In this document: positions 24,844 through 34,218 of the stretch, in pieces
How positions within the stretch are numbered: position 1 is the first letter of the stretch
Layout: each line of letters starts with the position of its first letter
Assembly (NCBI GenBank): GCA_029960085.1
Contig: JASCPG010000023.1
Coordinates: forward strand, 1 to 40,752
Length of the DNA stretch: 40,752 bases
Reading direction: 5' to 3'
Source: Microbacteriaceae bacterium PS02067
GTDB taxonomy: Bacteria > Actinomycetota > Actinomycetes > Actinomycetales > Microbacteriaceae
Notes under the pieces: model-generated
The model's database searches: none
What the model was told of the DNA's origin: nothing
Seen by the model: only the letters and a program-made list of their open reading frames with translations
Position numbers and translations under genes: made by a program

Positions 24844-25064
24844 CAGCCCTCCGCGTCCGCAGGTCGCGTGGCATCCAGCAGGCGCTTCGCGCCGACGAGC
24901 CACTCCTCGCAGCGGGCCGCGAGGGCCTCACCGCGGGTCCACAGCGTCAGCGAGTGCTCGAGCGTCGGTGCGCCCTGCTCGAGCTCGGCGACGACGCGCA
25001 CGAGTTCGTCACGGGCCTGCTCGAACGACAGGGTCGCGACATCGGCGGCGGCGTCGTCGGTCAT
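24843..25064 (-). CDS. xseB: Exodeoxyribonuclease VII small subunit
   Basis: The 73-residue helical XseB binds the large subunit to form ExoVII, which degrades single-stranded DNA. The family core is visible: SFEQARDELVRVVAELEQGAPTLEHSLTLWTRGEALAARCEEWL. The ATG at 25064 follows a TAAGAT -10 box by 7 nt and also has GGAGG directly upstream; another ATG three codons earlier (25073) is possible. If the frame shift noted in the xseA 3' end is undone, xseA would stop at 25075, just before this start. Confidence 0.93.
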   Translation of the reverse strand: MTDDAAADVATLSFEQARDELVRVVAELEQGAPTLEHSLTLWTRGEALAARCEEWLVGAKRLLDATRPADAEG

Positions 25065-25071
25065 GACCTCC

Positions 25072-25077
25072 ATCTTA
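25072..25077 (-). promoter_or_regulatory. -10 box of xseB
   Basis: TAAGAT on the minus strand, 7 nt before the ATG at 25064. It overlaps the TAA stop of the alternative, longer xseA frame. Confidence 0.4.
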
Positions 25078-25187
25078 GGCGGGTGCCCCGACAGGCCGAG
25101 CCGCGGCGTACGCGACGCCGGCGGGCCGCCACCGCGCCGACGTGTCGGTGCCCGGGCCCTCGCCCCGTCGCTCCGAGTCCGCATCCT

Positions 25188-25268
25188 CGGGCACAGCGCC
25201 CTCGGGCACAGCGCCCTCGGGCACAGGGCTTTCAGGCAAGGGGGTCTTCCGGCACAGGGCCTTCAGAC
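25188..25268 (-). repeat. Five imperfect 15-bp tandem repeats at the xseA 3' end
   Basis: On the minus strand the unit is GAGGGCGCTGTGCCC and variants, encoding a five-residue repeat (PVPE plus one residue). Four copies are 15 nt long and the second in xseA order is 16 nt, with a run of five C (25240-25244 on the plus strand as G). The extra base shifts xseA out of the repeat frame and into a TGA stop. Confidence 0.75.
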
Positions 25269-26518
25269 CGCGCGGCGAACGATCCGGCGGCGACGGCGAC
25301 GACCACGTCGGTGCCGGCGGGTGCCTGCGCGGCATCCCGCACGATGACGCCGCCGTCCGTGTACGCGATCGCATACCCGCGTGCGAGCGTCGCACCGGGG
25401 GACAGCGCGCTGAGCGAGGCGCGCAGCTGGCTCGTCCGGCGTTCGCCGTCGTGCACGACACGCGTCACGACGTCGCGCCCGCGAGCGGTCAGTGCGAACA
25501 GTTCGTGTGCGCGCGAGGTCAGCATCGCCTCCGGCGCACGCAGCACGGGGCGTGTCCGCAGCTGTTCGAGTTGGGCGACGTCGTTCGCGAGGCGCTGCGT
25601 GAGCCGGGTGCGGGCTCGGGCGCGGAGCTGCTGCACGAGCGCACGCTGTTCGGCGACGTCCGGGACGACGCGCTTGGCGGCATCCGTCGGCGTCGAGGCG
25701 CGCAGGTCGGCGACGTCATCCAGCAGAGGATGGTCGTTCTCATGGCCGATTGCCGAGACGACGGGAGTCGCGGCGGCCGCCACCGCGCGCAGGAGTCGCT
25801 CGTCGCTGAAGCCCAGGAGGGTCTGCGGATCGCCGCCGCCGCGCGCGATGACGATCACGTCGACGTCGGGATCGGCGTCGAGCGCTGCGAGCGCGGCGAT
25901 CGTCTCGGGCACGCACCGGTCGCCCTGGACCGCCGCGTGGATCGTGCGGAAGCGAACCTGCGGCCACCGCAGCTCGGCGTTGCGGTGCACATCCTTCTCC
26001 GCGTCGCTGCGCTCGCCGGTGATAAGACCGATCACGTGCGGGAGGAACGGCAGGCGCTTCTTGCGCGCCGGGTCGAAGAGCCCTTCGGAGCGCAACTGGG
26101 CGCGCAGTCGCTCGAGGCGCTCGAGCTGGTCGCCGAGACCCGTGTGGCGCATCGCCGAGACCGTGAAGGTGAAGTCGCCCGACTTCACGAAGTAGTCGCT
26201 CTTCACGCACGCGACGACGCGGTCGCCGATCTTCAGGTCGCGCATGTCGGCGGGCAGTCGCTGGAGGACCGAGGACCACAGTCGGAAGGAGATCAGCGCG
26301 TCGCCCGAGGCATCCTTGAGCCTGCCGAAGACGTGCCCGCCGCGGACGTTCCAGGCGGTGATCTCGCCCTCGACCCACACCGAGCCCCAGTTCGACACGA
26401 AGCCGCGGATCGTCTCGTTGAGCCGCGCGACCGACGTCGGCGCATCGGCGGACGAGTCGCGGGGGTGCACCGCGTCGGGCGGCGGCGTCTGACCGGGCAT
26501 CGACTCGAATGCGGCCAT
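25232..26518 (-). CDS. xseA: Exodeoxyribonuclease VII large subunit, possibly frameshifted at its C-terminus
   Basis: The catalytic subunit of ExoVII. The 428-residue protein begins with the OB fold ([37 protein letters not shown]), then the nuclease domain with [38 protein letters not shown] and [27 protein letters not shown], followed by a long coiled-coil region and the C-terminal RGYAIAY segment. The catalytic core is complete. The annotated stop (25232) falls one unit into a 15-bp repeat tract; removing one C would extend the protein about 50 residues to 25075. The gene is divergent from ispH. Confidence 0.93.
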   Translation of the reverse strand: MAAFESMPGQTPPPDAVHPRDSSADAPTSVARLNETIRGFVSNWGSVWVEGEITAWNVRGGHVFGRLKDASGDALISFRLWSSVLQRLPADMRDLKIGDRVVACVKSDYFVKSGDFTFTVSAMRHTGLGDQLERLERLRAQLRSEGLFDPARKKRLPFLPHVIGLITGERSDAEKDVHRNAELRWPQVRFRTIHAAVQGDRCVPETIAALAALDADPDVDVIVIARGGGDPQTLLGFSDERLLRAVAAAATPVVSAIGHENDHPLLDDVADLRASTPTDAAKRVVPDVAEQRALVQQLRARARTRLTQRLANDVAQLEQLRTRPVLRAPEAMLTSRAHELFALTARGRDVVTRVVHDGERRTSQLRASLSALSPGATLARGYAIAYTDGGVIVRDAAQAPAGTDVVVAVAAGSFAARSEGPVPEDPLA

Positions 26519-26612
26519 GGCTCCCTCTCCCTCTGTGTCAGCCCGTGCGCGGTACGCGTGTGCTCGTCGGGCGCGATCCCGTCCGTGCGGCCCGCACTCA
26601 GCGCGTCGTCCG

Positions 26613-26618
26613 TAGAAT
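26613..26618 (+). promoter_or_regulatory. -10 box of ispH
   Basis: TAGAAT, 7 nt before the GTG at 26626, predicting a leaderless transcript. No -35 match is obvious. Confidence 0.55.
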
Positions 26619-26625
26619 CGACGGT

Positions 26626-27696
26626 GTGAGCAGCACAGCCGTCCGTCTTCCGTCGCCGCGTATCCCGGGCGCCCGCGGGCGGCTTCAGGATATCCCGGTG
26701 GCCGGACACAAGAAGGTTCTCCTCGCGTCGCCGCGCGGCTACTGCGCGGGCGTCGACCGGGCGGTCATCGCCGTCGAGAAGGCGCTCGAGCGTTACGGCG
26801 CCCCGGTCTACGTGCGCAAGCAGATCGTCCACAACATCCATGTCGTCACGGAGCTCGAGGCTCAGGGTGCGATCTTCGTCGACGAGGTCGACGAGGTGCC
26901 CGAAGGCGCTCACGTCGTCTTCAGCGCGCACGGCGTGTCACCCGCCGTCGTGAACGAAGCGGCCGCGCGCGGACTCCAGGCGATCGACGCGACCTGCCCG
27001 CTCGTGACGAAGGTGCACCGCGAGGCGGTGCGATTCGCCCGCGACGACTTCGAGATCCTCCTGATCGGCCACGACGGTCACGAGGAGGTGGAGGGCACCG
27101 CGGGGGAGGCTCCCGACCACGTCACGATCGTCAACTCGCCCGAGGATGCGGAGACCGTCGAGGTCAAGGACCCGTCGAAGGTCGTGTGGCTGTCGCAGAC
27201 GACGCTGTCGGTCGACGAGACCATGGAGACGGTGCGCCGGCTGCGTGAGCGCTTCCCCGAACTCAACGACCCTCCGTCCGACGACATCTGCTACGCGACG
27301 CAGAACCGTCAGGTCGCGATCAAGAAGGTCGCGAAGGATGCCGACCTCGTGATCGTCGTCGGGTCGTCGAACTCGTCGAACTCCGTGCGCCTCGTCGAGG
27401 TCGCTCTCGAGTACGGCGCCCAGGCCGCCTACCGCGTCGACTACGCGCACGAGATCGAGCAGGCGTGGCTCGACGGCGTCGAGACGGTCGGCGTCACGAG
27501 CGGCGCGTCGGTGCCGGAGGTGCTCGTGCAGGAGGTGCTCGCCGAGCTCGCCGGCGCGGGGTATCGCGACGTCGAGCAGGTGCGCACGGCCGAAGAGGAC
27601 CTCATGTTCTCGTTGCCGAAGGAACTGCGTCAGGATGCCTCGGGCAAGCGCGACGAGCGGGCGCTCGGCGGTCGCGGCACGGGGGATCGAGGCTGA
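26626..27696 (+). CDS. ispH: 4-hydroxy-3-methylbut-2-enyl diphosphate reductase
   Basis: The last enzyme of the MEP pathway, reducing HMBPP to IPP and DMAPP with a [4Fe-4S] cluster. The three cluster cysteines are C40 ([10 protein letters not shown]), C124 ([11 protein letters not shown]) and C222 ([10 protein letters not shown]); the GHEEVEGT motif carries the catalytic Glu. The 356-residue protein has a ~28-residue N-terminal extension before the core and a C-terminal Arg/Gly tail. The frame is open further upstream, but the GTG at 26626 fits the TAGAAT box. IPP made here is the substrate of the prenyl synthase at 16.7 kb. Confidence 0.96.
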   Translation: MSSTAVRLPSPRIPGARGRLQDIPVAGHKKVLLASPRGYCAGVDRAVIAVEKALERYGAPVYVRKQIVHNIHVVTELEAQGAIFVDEVDEVPEGAHVVFSAHGVSPAVVNEAAARGLQAIDATCPLVTKVHREAVRFARDDFEILLIGHDGHEEVEGTAGEAPDHVTIVNSPEDAETVEVKDPSKVVWLSQTTLSVDETMETVRRLRERFPELNDPPSDDICYATQNRQVAIKKVAKDADLVIVVGSSNSSNSVRLVEVALEYGAQAAYRVDYAHEIEQAWLDGVETVGVTSGASVPEVLVQEVLAELAGAGYRDVEQVRTAEEDLMFSLPKELRQDASGKRDERALGGRGTGDRG

Positions 27697-27698
27697 CG

Positions 27699-28265
27699 GT
27701 GGGGAGCGCCGCGGAGCCGGTTCCCGCTCCAGAGGAGCGCCCGCGGCCCGCGTACGGGGAGTACGCGACGCCCGAGGAGCAGCGCGCGGCGATCCGCCTG
27801 CCGCTCCCCGAGGCGCCGGCTCCGCCTGCGGCATCCCTGTCTTCCGTGCCGCACCATGCGCCGCTGCCGGTACCGAGGCCCACGACGACGGCCGCGCGCC
27901 CGACGCGACGCGCAGATCGCATCATCACTCTCGCGCTCGTCGTCTACGGGTTCATCACGGTGCTGAGCGCCGTGCCGCAGCTGTGGCACTTCAACGAGTT
28001 CGCCCAGACCTGGATGACCCTCGCTGGCATCGACGCGACCTTCACGAACACGGCCGCGGGAGACCTCTGGGGGCGGATCGGCGCCGCCGTCTTCGCGATC
28101 GGCTGGCTGATCACGGCGCTGCTGTCGTGGCGCTCGGTGATCCGTGGGCGTCTCAGCTGGTGGATCCCGCTCGTCGGGGCGATCGCGAGCTTCGTGCTCG
28201 TGAGCGTGTGCTTGACCGTGCCGCTCCTCGGCGACCCGGCCGTCGTCGCGCACTTCGGGCGCTGA
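27699..28265 (+). CDS. DUF6264-like membrane protein
   Basis: A 188-residue protein with a Pro/Ala/Glu-rich cytoplasmic N-terminus (~70 residues, including RPAYGEYATPEEQRAAI) and three hydrophobic segments at about 78-100, 125-145 and 155-178. The YGEYATPEEQ segment and the layout match the DUF6264 family of Microbacteriaceae as I recall it; the function is unknown. The GTG starts 2 nt after the ispH stop, so it is co-transcribed with ispH. A bidirectional terminator follows. Confidence 0.72.
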   Translation: MGSAAEPVPAPEERPRPAYGEYATPEEQRAAIRLPLPEAPAPPAASLSSVPHHAPLPVPRPTTTAARPTRRADRIITLALVVYGFITVLSAVPQLWHFNEFAQTWMTLAGIDATFTNTAAGDLWGRIGAAVFAIGWLITALLSWRSVIRGRLSWWIPLVGAIASFVLVSVCLTVPLLGDPAVVAHFGR

Positions 28266-28310
28266 GTCGCCCCGGCGCATCAGCCCCACCTCACCCCGCC
28301 CGGCAAACGG

Positions 28311-28345
28311 CGAACCGCCCGACCCCTCGGGGATCGGGCGGTTCG
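28311..28345. terminator. Bidirectional terminator between the DUF6264-like gene and fbaA
   Basis: CGAACCGCCCGA and TCGGGCGGTTCG form a perfect 12-bp stem, extended by CCCC/GGGG with one bulged A. It lies between two convergent stop codons. Confidence 0.82.
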
Positions 28346-28361
28346 TGGTGCCTCAGGAGGG

Positions 28362-29393
<1,032 letters not shown>

Positions 29394-29428
29394 TTCCACT
29401 CCTCAGATCTGCGGATGTTCCACGGGTA

Positions 29429-29434
29429 ACTCTA
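29429..29434 (-). promoter_or_regulatory. -10 box of fbaA
   Basis: TAGAGT on the minus strand, 35 nt before the ATG at 29393. This leaves a short leader with a good Shine-Dalgarno, unlike the leaderless genes nearby. Confidence 0.4.
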
Positions 29435-29499
29435 GCGAAACCCGCGCGTCGGCGATGGGGGTGCAAGGCCGGGGATAACGGATGCCGCGCATTGCGGCC

Positions 29500-29525
29500 C
29501 GTGAAGGAAACGCGATTCCTTCACG
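29500..29525. promoter_or_regulatory. 26-bp palindrome in the fbaA-glpX intergenic region
   Basis: CGTGAAGGAA (29500-29509) and TTCCTTCACG (29516-29525) are perfect inverted repeats around ACGCGA. The size and symmetry fit an operator for a dimeric regulator placed between a glycolytic and a gluconeogenic gene. Confidence 0.6.
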
Positions 29526-29532
29526 TATCACG

Positions 29533-29548
29533 ACGCGAAAAATCGCGT
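29533..29548. promoter_or_regulatory. Second palindrome ACGCGA-AAAA-TCGCGT
   Basis: A perfect 6-bp inverted repeat with an AAAA spacer, located where the glpX -35 region would be. Its arm ACGCGA is the same hexamer as the spacer of the neighbouring 26-bp palindrome. Confidence 0.5.
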
Positions 29549-29567
29549 GCAGAGGGGAGGTTCGTCA

Positions 29568-29573
29568 TACGCT
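29568..29573 (+). promoter_or_regulatory. -10 box of glpX
   Basis: TACGCT, 6 nt before the ATG at 29580. The only purine-rich run (GGGGAGG, 29554-29560) is about 20 nt away, too far to be a Shine-Dalgarno. Confidence 0.45.
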
Positions 29574-29579
29574 CTGAGC

Positions 29580-30569
29580 ATGGTGAGTCTGACCGCGGAT
29601 ATGAGCCCCCTCCACCCCGACCGGAACCTCGCGCTGGAGTTGGTGCGCGCGACCGAGGCGGCTGCGATCCGCTCGGTGCCGTTCATCGGCCGAGGTCAGA
29701 AAGAGCTGGCCGACGGCGCCGCGGTGGATGCCATGCGCGCGTTCCTCACGACCGTGAACTTCGACGGTGTCATCGTGATCGGCGAGGGCGAGAAGGACAA
29801 TGCCCCGATGCTCTTCAACGGCGAGCACGTGGGGACGGGCCGAGGCCCGCAGTGCGACATCGCCGTCGACCCGATCGACGGCACGTCGCTGACGGCCGAG
29901 GGCCGCAACAACGCCCTGTCGGTGCTCGCGGTGTCCGACCGCGGGACGATGCTGGATGCCTCGAGCGTCTTCTACATGGACAAGATCGTCACGGGCCCCG
30001 AGGGCGTCGGCGTGGTCGACATCCGCCTCCCGGTCGGCGAGAACATCCGCCTCCTTGCGAAGGCGCTCGGCAAGCCCGTCGACGAGATCATCGTCTCTGT
30101 GCTCAACCGGCCGCGGCACGCGAAGCTCATCGAGGACATCCGCGAGGCCGGTGCCGGCACCCGCCTGATGAGCGACGGTGACGTCGCCGGTGGCATCAAC
30201 GCGGCGCGTCACAACGCGCGCACCGACATGTGCATCGGCATCGGCGGCAGCCCGGAAGGCGTCGCGACGACATGTGCCATCACGGCGCTCGGCGGGCACA
30301 TTCAGGGCCGGCTGTGGCCGCGCGACGACGAGGAGAAGCAGCGCGGGATCGACGCCGGACTGAAGCTGGACGGATACGTCTACGAGGCCGATGAGATGGT
30401 CAAGGGCAAGAACACGATCTTCGTCGCGACCGGCGTCACGAACGGTGAACTCGTCGCGGGCGTGCGCCGCGACGGCGACTTCGTCTACACCGAGAGCGTG
30501 GTCCTGCGCGGCGCATCGGGGACGCTCCGACGCATCTCCTCGGAGCACCTCACGTCGAAGTGGCTCTGA
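29580..30569 (+). CDS. glpX: Class II fructose-1,6-bisphosphatase
   Basis: Hydrolyses fructose-1,6-bisphosphate to fructose-6-phosphate in gluconeogenesis. The 329-residue protein carries the metal and substrate motifs of GlpX: GEGEKDNAPML (E69, E71), DPIDGTSLTAEGRNNALSV (D97, D100, T102), SDGDVAGGI and GGSPEGVATT. This is the major FBPase type in actinobacteria (Rv1099c). The ATG at 29580 fits the TACGCT box; the preceding in-frame ATG at 29547 falls at the end of the second palindrome. It opposes fbaA across 186 bp. Confidence 0.95.
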   Translation: MVSLTADMSPLHPDRNLALELVRATEAAAIRSVPFIGRGQKELADGAAVDAMRAFLTTVNFDGVIVIGEGEKDNAPMLFNGEHVGTGRGPQCDIAVDPIDGTSLTAEGRNNALSVLAVSDRGTMLDASSVFYMDKIVTGPEGVGVVDIRLPVGENIRLLAKALGKPVDEIIVSVLNRPRHAKLIEDIREAGAGTRLMSDGDVAGGINAARHNARTDMCIGIGGSPEGVATTCAITALGGHIQGRLWPRDDEEKQRGIDAGLKLDGYVYEADEMVKGKNTIFVATGVTNGELVAGVRRDGDFVYTESVVLRGASGTLRRISSEHLTSKWL

Positions 30570-30724
30570 TCGGCTGGTGCCGACTCTGATCGCTGCGCGG
30601 CGGCGTGCGGCGAACGATCGGTGACGATCCGGGGCGACTGCCGCACCCGCGAGGCTGGGTCTGGCACAATGGATCACGGTCAAGGGTGACAGCACCATCA
30701 CCGACACCGACTCCGGGGGTTCGA

Positions 30725-30919
30725 ATGACCGCAGCAGCACCCAACCCGAGGACGGGTCAGATCCCGGTCCCCGTGGACACCGCGCGGCGACCCGATGTGC
30801 TGCTGCGCAGGCGTACGCCGGACGGTCACCAGGTGAACGCATGGTGGATGATCGGCGCCTTCGTCGGTGTCTCGATCGCCGTCGTCGGTCTACTGAACCT
30901 GTTCCCCGGCGGGTCCTGA
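30725..30919 (+). CDS. 64-residue single-helix membrane protein
   Basis: A short protein with a basic, Pro-rich cytoplasmic N-terminus (~40 residues, RRPDVLLRRRTPDGHQ) and one C-terminal transmembrane helix (VNAWWMIGAFVGVSIAVVGLLNLF). I do not recognise the family. The ATG at 30725 follows a GGGGG-containing segment with a weak ribosome site. It stands alone between glpX and the convergent rmuC, with CACAAT (30665-30670) as a possible -10 box about 54 nt upstream. Confidence 0.65.
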   Translation: MTAAAPNPRTGQIPVPVDTARRPDVLLRRRTPDGHQVNAWWMIGAFVGVSIAVVGLLNLFPGGS

Positions 30920-30941
30920 CCCGTACCATTCTCGCGCCCGT

Positions 30942-32201
30942 TCAGAGGCGTTCGCGGAGGTCGCCGACGTCCGCGGCGATGTGCTCCGTCAGCTCCGGTG
31001 CGGTCAGCTTTCGCGGGGTCTTGTCGATGGCGGCAGGCGTCGCCGTGGCATCCAGCTTGGTGTCGTCGATTCCCGGGAACCGTCGCGCGCTGACGAGTAC
31101 GCGGGACTCGAGCGAACCCGCGAAGCGGTTGTAGCTGTCGACGGTCCGCTCGATCGCCCGGCGCAGATCGTCGGCATGAGCGGCCAGAGCGCCGAGGCGC
31201 TGGTAGAGCTCATTGCCGAGATCGAACAGACGCCGCGCCTCCGTCGAGACATCCTGTTGCGTCCACGTGTACGCGACGGTCTTCAGCACAGCCCAGAGAT
31301 TCACCGGCGAAGCGAGCGCGACGCGACGCGAGAAGGCGTAGTCGAGCAGCGTCGGGTCTTCTTCGAGCGCAGCCGCGAGGAGCGACTCGCTGGGGATGAA
31401 GCAGACGACGAACTCGGGGCTCGATTCGAGGCCCGTCCAGTAGCGCTTGGCCGAGAGCGCGTCGATGTGTGCGCGCACCGCCTTAACGTGCGCCTGCAGC
31501 AGCTGCGTGCGCCGTGCCGCCTGCTCGCCCTGCGCCGTCATCGGGATGGCGGATGCCTCCAGGTACGCGTCCAGGGGAACCTTGGCGTCCACAGCGAGTG
31601 CCTTGTCACCGGGGAGGCGCACGATCATGTCGGGGCGACCCGCGCCGGCATCGGACGTGAGTGACGTCTGCAGATCGAAGTCGACGTAGCGGGTGAGGCC
31701 GGCGGACTCGACCACGCGGCGCAGCTGCGTCTCGCCCCAGACGCCGCGGGTCGCGTTCGAGCGCAGAGCGCCGGCGAGGGACTCCGTCGTCGCGCGCAGC
31801 GCCTCGTCTGCCTCGTGCGAGCGGCGCAACTGCTCGGCGATCGACCCGTACTGCATCTGCCGCTCACGTTCGAGCTCATCGACCTTGTGCTGCATCGACT
31901 GAAGCGACTCCTGTACAGGGGCGAGTGCGCGCAGCACCAGCTGCTCGCGCCGTTCGCGCTCCTGTTGCGCGGCGAGATCGGCGCGGGTCTGAGAACCGAG
32001 CTCACGCGTCAGAGCGCGCTGCTGTTCCAGTTGCTCGGAGAGTGAGGTGTGCGCGGACTCGGCGGCGACGGCGCGGGCGACGAGCGCCGCGCGTGCCGCG
32101 GAGCCACGTTCGGCGGCGCGCGCCGACGCGGCGAACCAGCCGGCGAGCATACCCGCGAACAGGCACGCGACGGCGAGAGCGGTGGCGATCACGGCATCCA
32201 T
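30942..32201 (-). CDS. rmuC: DNA recombination protein RmuC
   Basis: RmuC limits DNA inversions and is thought to act as a nuclease-like factor at replication or recombination intermediates. The 419-residue protein has an N-terminal transmembrane helix (~5-25), a long coiled coil (~45-140) and the RmuC core: RGVWGETQLRRVVESAGL, RPDMIVRLPGDKALAVDAKVPLDAY, VVCFIPSESLLAAALEEDP and VALASPVNLWAVLKTVAYTW. The ATG at 32201 gives a typical N-terminus; the frame stays open beyond it as a shadow of the exonuclease gene. CACACT lies 6 nt upstream, possibly a leaderless promoter. Confidence 0.93.
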   Translation of the reverse strand: MDAVIATALAVACLFAGMLAGWFAASARAAERGSAARAALVARAVAAESAHTSLSEQLEQQRALTRELGSQTRADLAAQQERERREQLVLRALAPVQESLQSMQHKVDELERERQMQYGSIAEQLRRSHEADEALRATTESLAGALRSNATRGVWGETQLRRVVESAGLTRYVDFDLQTSLTSDAGAGRPDMIVRLPGDKALAVDAKVPLDAYLEASAIPMTAQGEQAARRTQLLQAHVKAVRAHIDALSAKRYWTGLESSPEFVVCFIPSESLLAAALEEDPTLLDYAFSRRVALASPVNLWAVLKTVAYTWTQQDVSTEARRLFDLGNELYQRLGALAAHADDLRRAIERTVDSYNRFAGSLESRVLVSARRFPGIDDTKLDATATPAAIDKTPRKLTAPELTEHIAADVGDLRERL

Positions 32202-32281
32202 GCAAGGAGTGTGACGCGGGCCTCCGACATCGGGGTGGGGCAGACGTCGACGCAGCACGCCGTGGCAGAGCCTCCGGGGCC

Positions 32282-32875
32282 TCAGCCGACGGTCGCGACC
32301 GGGACCGGCACGGGGATCTGCGGTACTCGCAGCCCCAACAGCATCGCCAGTTCGATGACGTCGCCGGCTCCCGCTCGCGCGGCCGCGTCGATCATGATGT
32401 GCGCGCACGCGAGCGCGTCCGCGGAGGCATCGTGATGCGCGAAATCCAGAAAGCCGGCCGCGGCGGCGACGAGCGGCAGGCGATACGACGCGAGGTCGTA
32501 GGTCTTGCGCGACACCTGCAGGCTGCAGGCGTAGCGGTAGGGCGGGCACGCGGCATCCGTCACCTCGCATGCGCGGCGCAGGACGGTCATGTCGAACCCG
32601 GCGTTGTGGGCGACGAGCACGTCGTCGCCGATGAACTCGGTGAGCGCGGGCAACTGGTCGACCCACGTGGCCGCGTCGCCGACGTCCGCGGCGGTGATCC
32701 CGTGGATGCCGATGTTCAGCTCGAAGAAGCGTTCGTGGCCGGGCGGCGGCTGGATGAGCCACCCGGTGGTGGCGACGACGCGTCCGTCACGGACGCGGGT
32801 GAGTCCGACGGCGCAGGCCGACGCGCTGGAAGAGTTCGCCGTCTCGAAGTCGATCGCGGTGAAGTCCAGGGCCAC
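32282..32875 (-). CDS. DnaQ-like (DEDDh) 3'-5' exonuclease
   Basis: A 197-residue protein with a complete DEDDh set: D9 and E11 in AIDFETAN, D95 in AHNAGFD, H148 and D153 in HHDASADA. These bind two metal ions in the exonuclease fold of the proofreading epsilon subunit and RNase T. It is too short to carry polymerase-binding or helicase modules, so it is a stand-alone exonuclease of unassigned role. The GTG at 32875 starts just before the first catalytic strand; the open frame continues upstream through the terminator. It lies 80 bp before rmuC on the same strand, and the two may form a small repair operon. Confidence 0.85.
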   Translation of the reverse strand: MALDFTAIDFETANSSSASACAVGLTRVRDGRVVATTGWLIQPPPGHERFFELNIGIHGITAADVGDAATWVDQLPALTEFIGDDVLVAHNAGFDMTVLRRACEVTDAACPPYRYACSLQVSRKTYDLASYRLPLVAAAAGFLDFAHHDASADALACAHIMIDAAARAGAGDVIELAMLLGLRVPQIPVPVPVATVG

Positions 32876-32953
32876 ACGTCCACTTTCGCCCGACGGGAGG
32901 ATCCGGCCCGTCAGGCGCGCCGTGGCGCCACGACGCGACGGGTGCGGACGCAC

Positions 32954-32988
32954 GGGGAGGTGCGGCCCTGCTGCGGCCGCACCTCCCC
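32954..32988 (-). terminator. Terminator of the alcohol dehydrogenase gene
   Basis: GGGGAGGTGCGGCC (32954-32967) and GGCCGCACCTCCCC (32975-32988) make a perfect 14-bp stem with a 7-nt loop. It lies 37 bp beyond the dehydrogenase stop. Confidence 0.8.
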
Positions 32989-33025
32989 GGCATCCGATCC
33001 GCGCTCATGCACGGACACCGCGTCG

Positions 33026-34090
33026 TCAGAACTGCATGACGATGCGGCCGTCGATCTTTCCGCGCTCCATCCGCTCGAACACGTCGTTGACGTCCTCGAG
33101 CGTCTCGACGTGCACGGTCGGGTGGATCTCCCCGCGCGCGTAGAAGTCGAGGGCGTCGGCGAGGTCCTGGCGGGTGCCGACGATCGATCCACGGATCGTG
33201 ATGGCGCGCAGGACGATGTCGAAGATGTCGGCGTCGAAGGTGCCCGGCGGCAGGCCGTTGAACACGATCGTCGCGCCGCGGCGCACGACGCCCAGGGCCT
33301 GGTCGAACGCCTTCGGATGGACGGCGGTCACGAGCACGCCGTGCGCGCCGCCCGTGGCCGCCTGCACCGCTTCACCCGGCTCGTGGGTCGCCGCGTTCAC
33401 GGTGACCTCGGCGCCGTGCGTGCGCGCGAGGGCGAGCTTCGAGTCGTCGACGTCCACCGCGACGACGCGCATGCCCATCGCGCGGGCGTACTGCACGGCG
33501 ATGTGGCCGAGCCCGCCGATGCCGGAGACGACGACCCACTGGCCGGGACGGACGCCGGTCATCTTCAGTCCCTTGTAGACGGTGACCCCCGCGCAGAGGA
33601 TTGGGGCGACCTCGACCGGGTCGGCGCCGTCGGGGATGCGCGCGGCGTAGCGTTCGTCGACGAGCATGTACTCGCCGAAGCTGCCGTCGACGGAGTATCC
33701 GCCGTTCTGCTGCTCGGGGCAGAGCGTCTCCCACCCCGTGCGGCAGTACTCGCACACGCCGCACGCCGACCAGAGCCACGCGTTGCCGACCTTCTGGCCC
33801 ACCTCGAGGGTCGTGACGCGGTCGCCGATCGCGACGACTTCGCCATAGCCCTCGTGGCCCGGGATGATCTGGTCCTTGGGGGCGACGGGCCAGTCGCCGC
33901 GGGCGGCGTGGAGGTCGGTGTGGCACACGCCCGACGTGATGACCCGGACGAGTGCCTCGTGGGGGCCCGGCGTGGGCACGGGCACCTCCGAGATCGTGAG
34001 CGGTTCGCCGGTCGTGGTCACGACGGCGGCGCGCATCGTCGTGGGTACCTCGGTGCGCGTGGGTGAGGGGGCAACGGTGGTCATCGACAT
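33026..34090 (-). CDS. adhP: Zinc-dependent alcohol dehydrogenase
   Basis: A 354-residue medium-chain dehydrogenase of the AdhP/AdhA type that interconverts primary alcohols and aldehydes with NAD. The catalytic zinc site uses C56 (SGVCHTDLHAARGDWP), H79 (GHEGYGEV) and the Cys in ILCAGVTVYKG. The structural zinc has four Cys in the CGVCEYC segment and at C124. The Rossmann motif is GIGGLGHIAVQYA. The ATG at 34090 has AAGGA a few bases upstream; two codons later is a second ATG. The 5' neighbour is divergent. Confidence 0.93.
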   Translation of the reverse strand: MSMTTVAPSPTRTEVPTTMRAAVVTTTGEPLTISEVPVPTPGPHEALVRVITSGVCHTDLHAARGDWPVAPKDQIIPGHEGYGEVVAIGDRVTTLEVGQKVGNAWLWSACGVCEYCRTGWETLCPEQQNGGYSVDGSFGEYMLVDERYAARIPDGADPVEVAPILCAGVTVYKGLKMTGVRPGQWVVVSGIGGLGHIAVQYARAMGMRVVAVDVDDSKLALARTHGAEVTVNAATHEPGEAVQAATGGAHGVLVTAVHPKAFDQALGVVRRGATIVFNGLPPGTFDADIFDIVLRAITIRGSIVGTRQDLADALDFYARGEIHPTVHVETLEDVNDVFERMERGKIDGRIVMQF

Positions 34091-34205
34091 CACATCCTTG
34101 TGTTGATCGCCTCGGCGGAAAGCTGCGAGGTCCTCCGACGGTAGGTGGCCCCACGTTGCGATCCGTTGCGCGCTCGGGTGGGTACCGCGTGTCGGCGGTG
34201 CGGCG

Positions 34206-34211
34206 TAGGGT
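34206..34211 (+). promoter_or_regulatory. -10 box of the methyltransferase gene
   Basis: TAGGGT, 7 nt before the ATG at 34219, again predicting a leaderless transcript. Confidence 0.45.
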
Positions 34212-34218
34212 CGCGACC

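Noticed and set aside
25188..25268. Possible CRISPR array
   Set aside because: The units are contiguous 15-bp coding repeats with no spacers, and no cas genes are nearby.
30568..30586. Short hairpin TCGGC-TGGT-GCCGA after glpX as a terminator
   Set aside because: Only a 5-bp stem with no T-tract, beginning at the stop codon; too weak to call.
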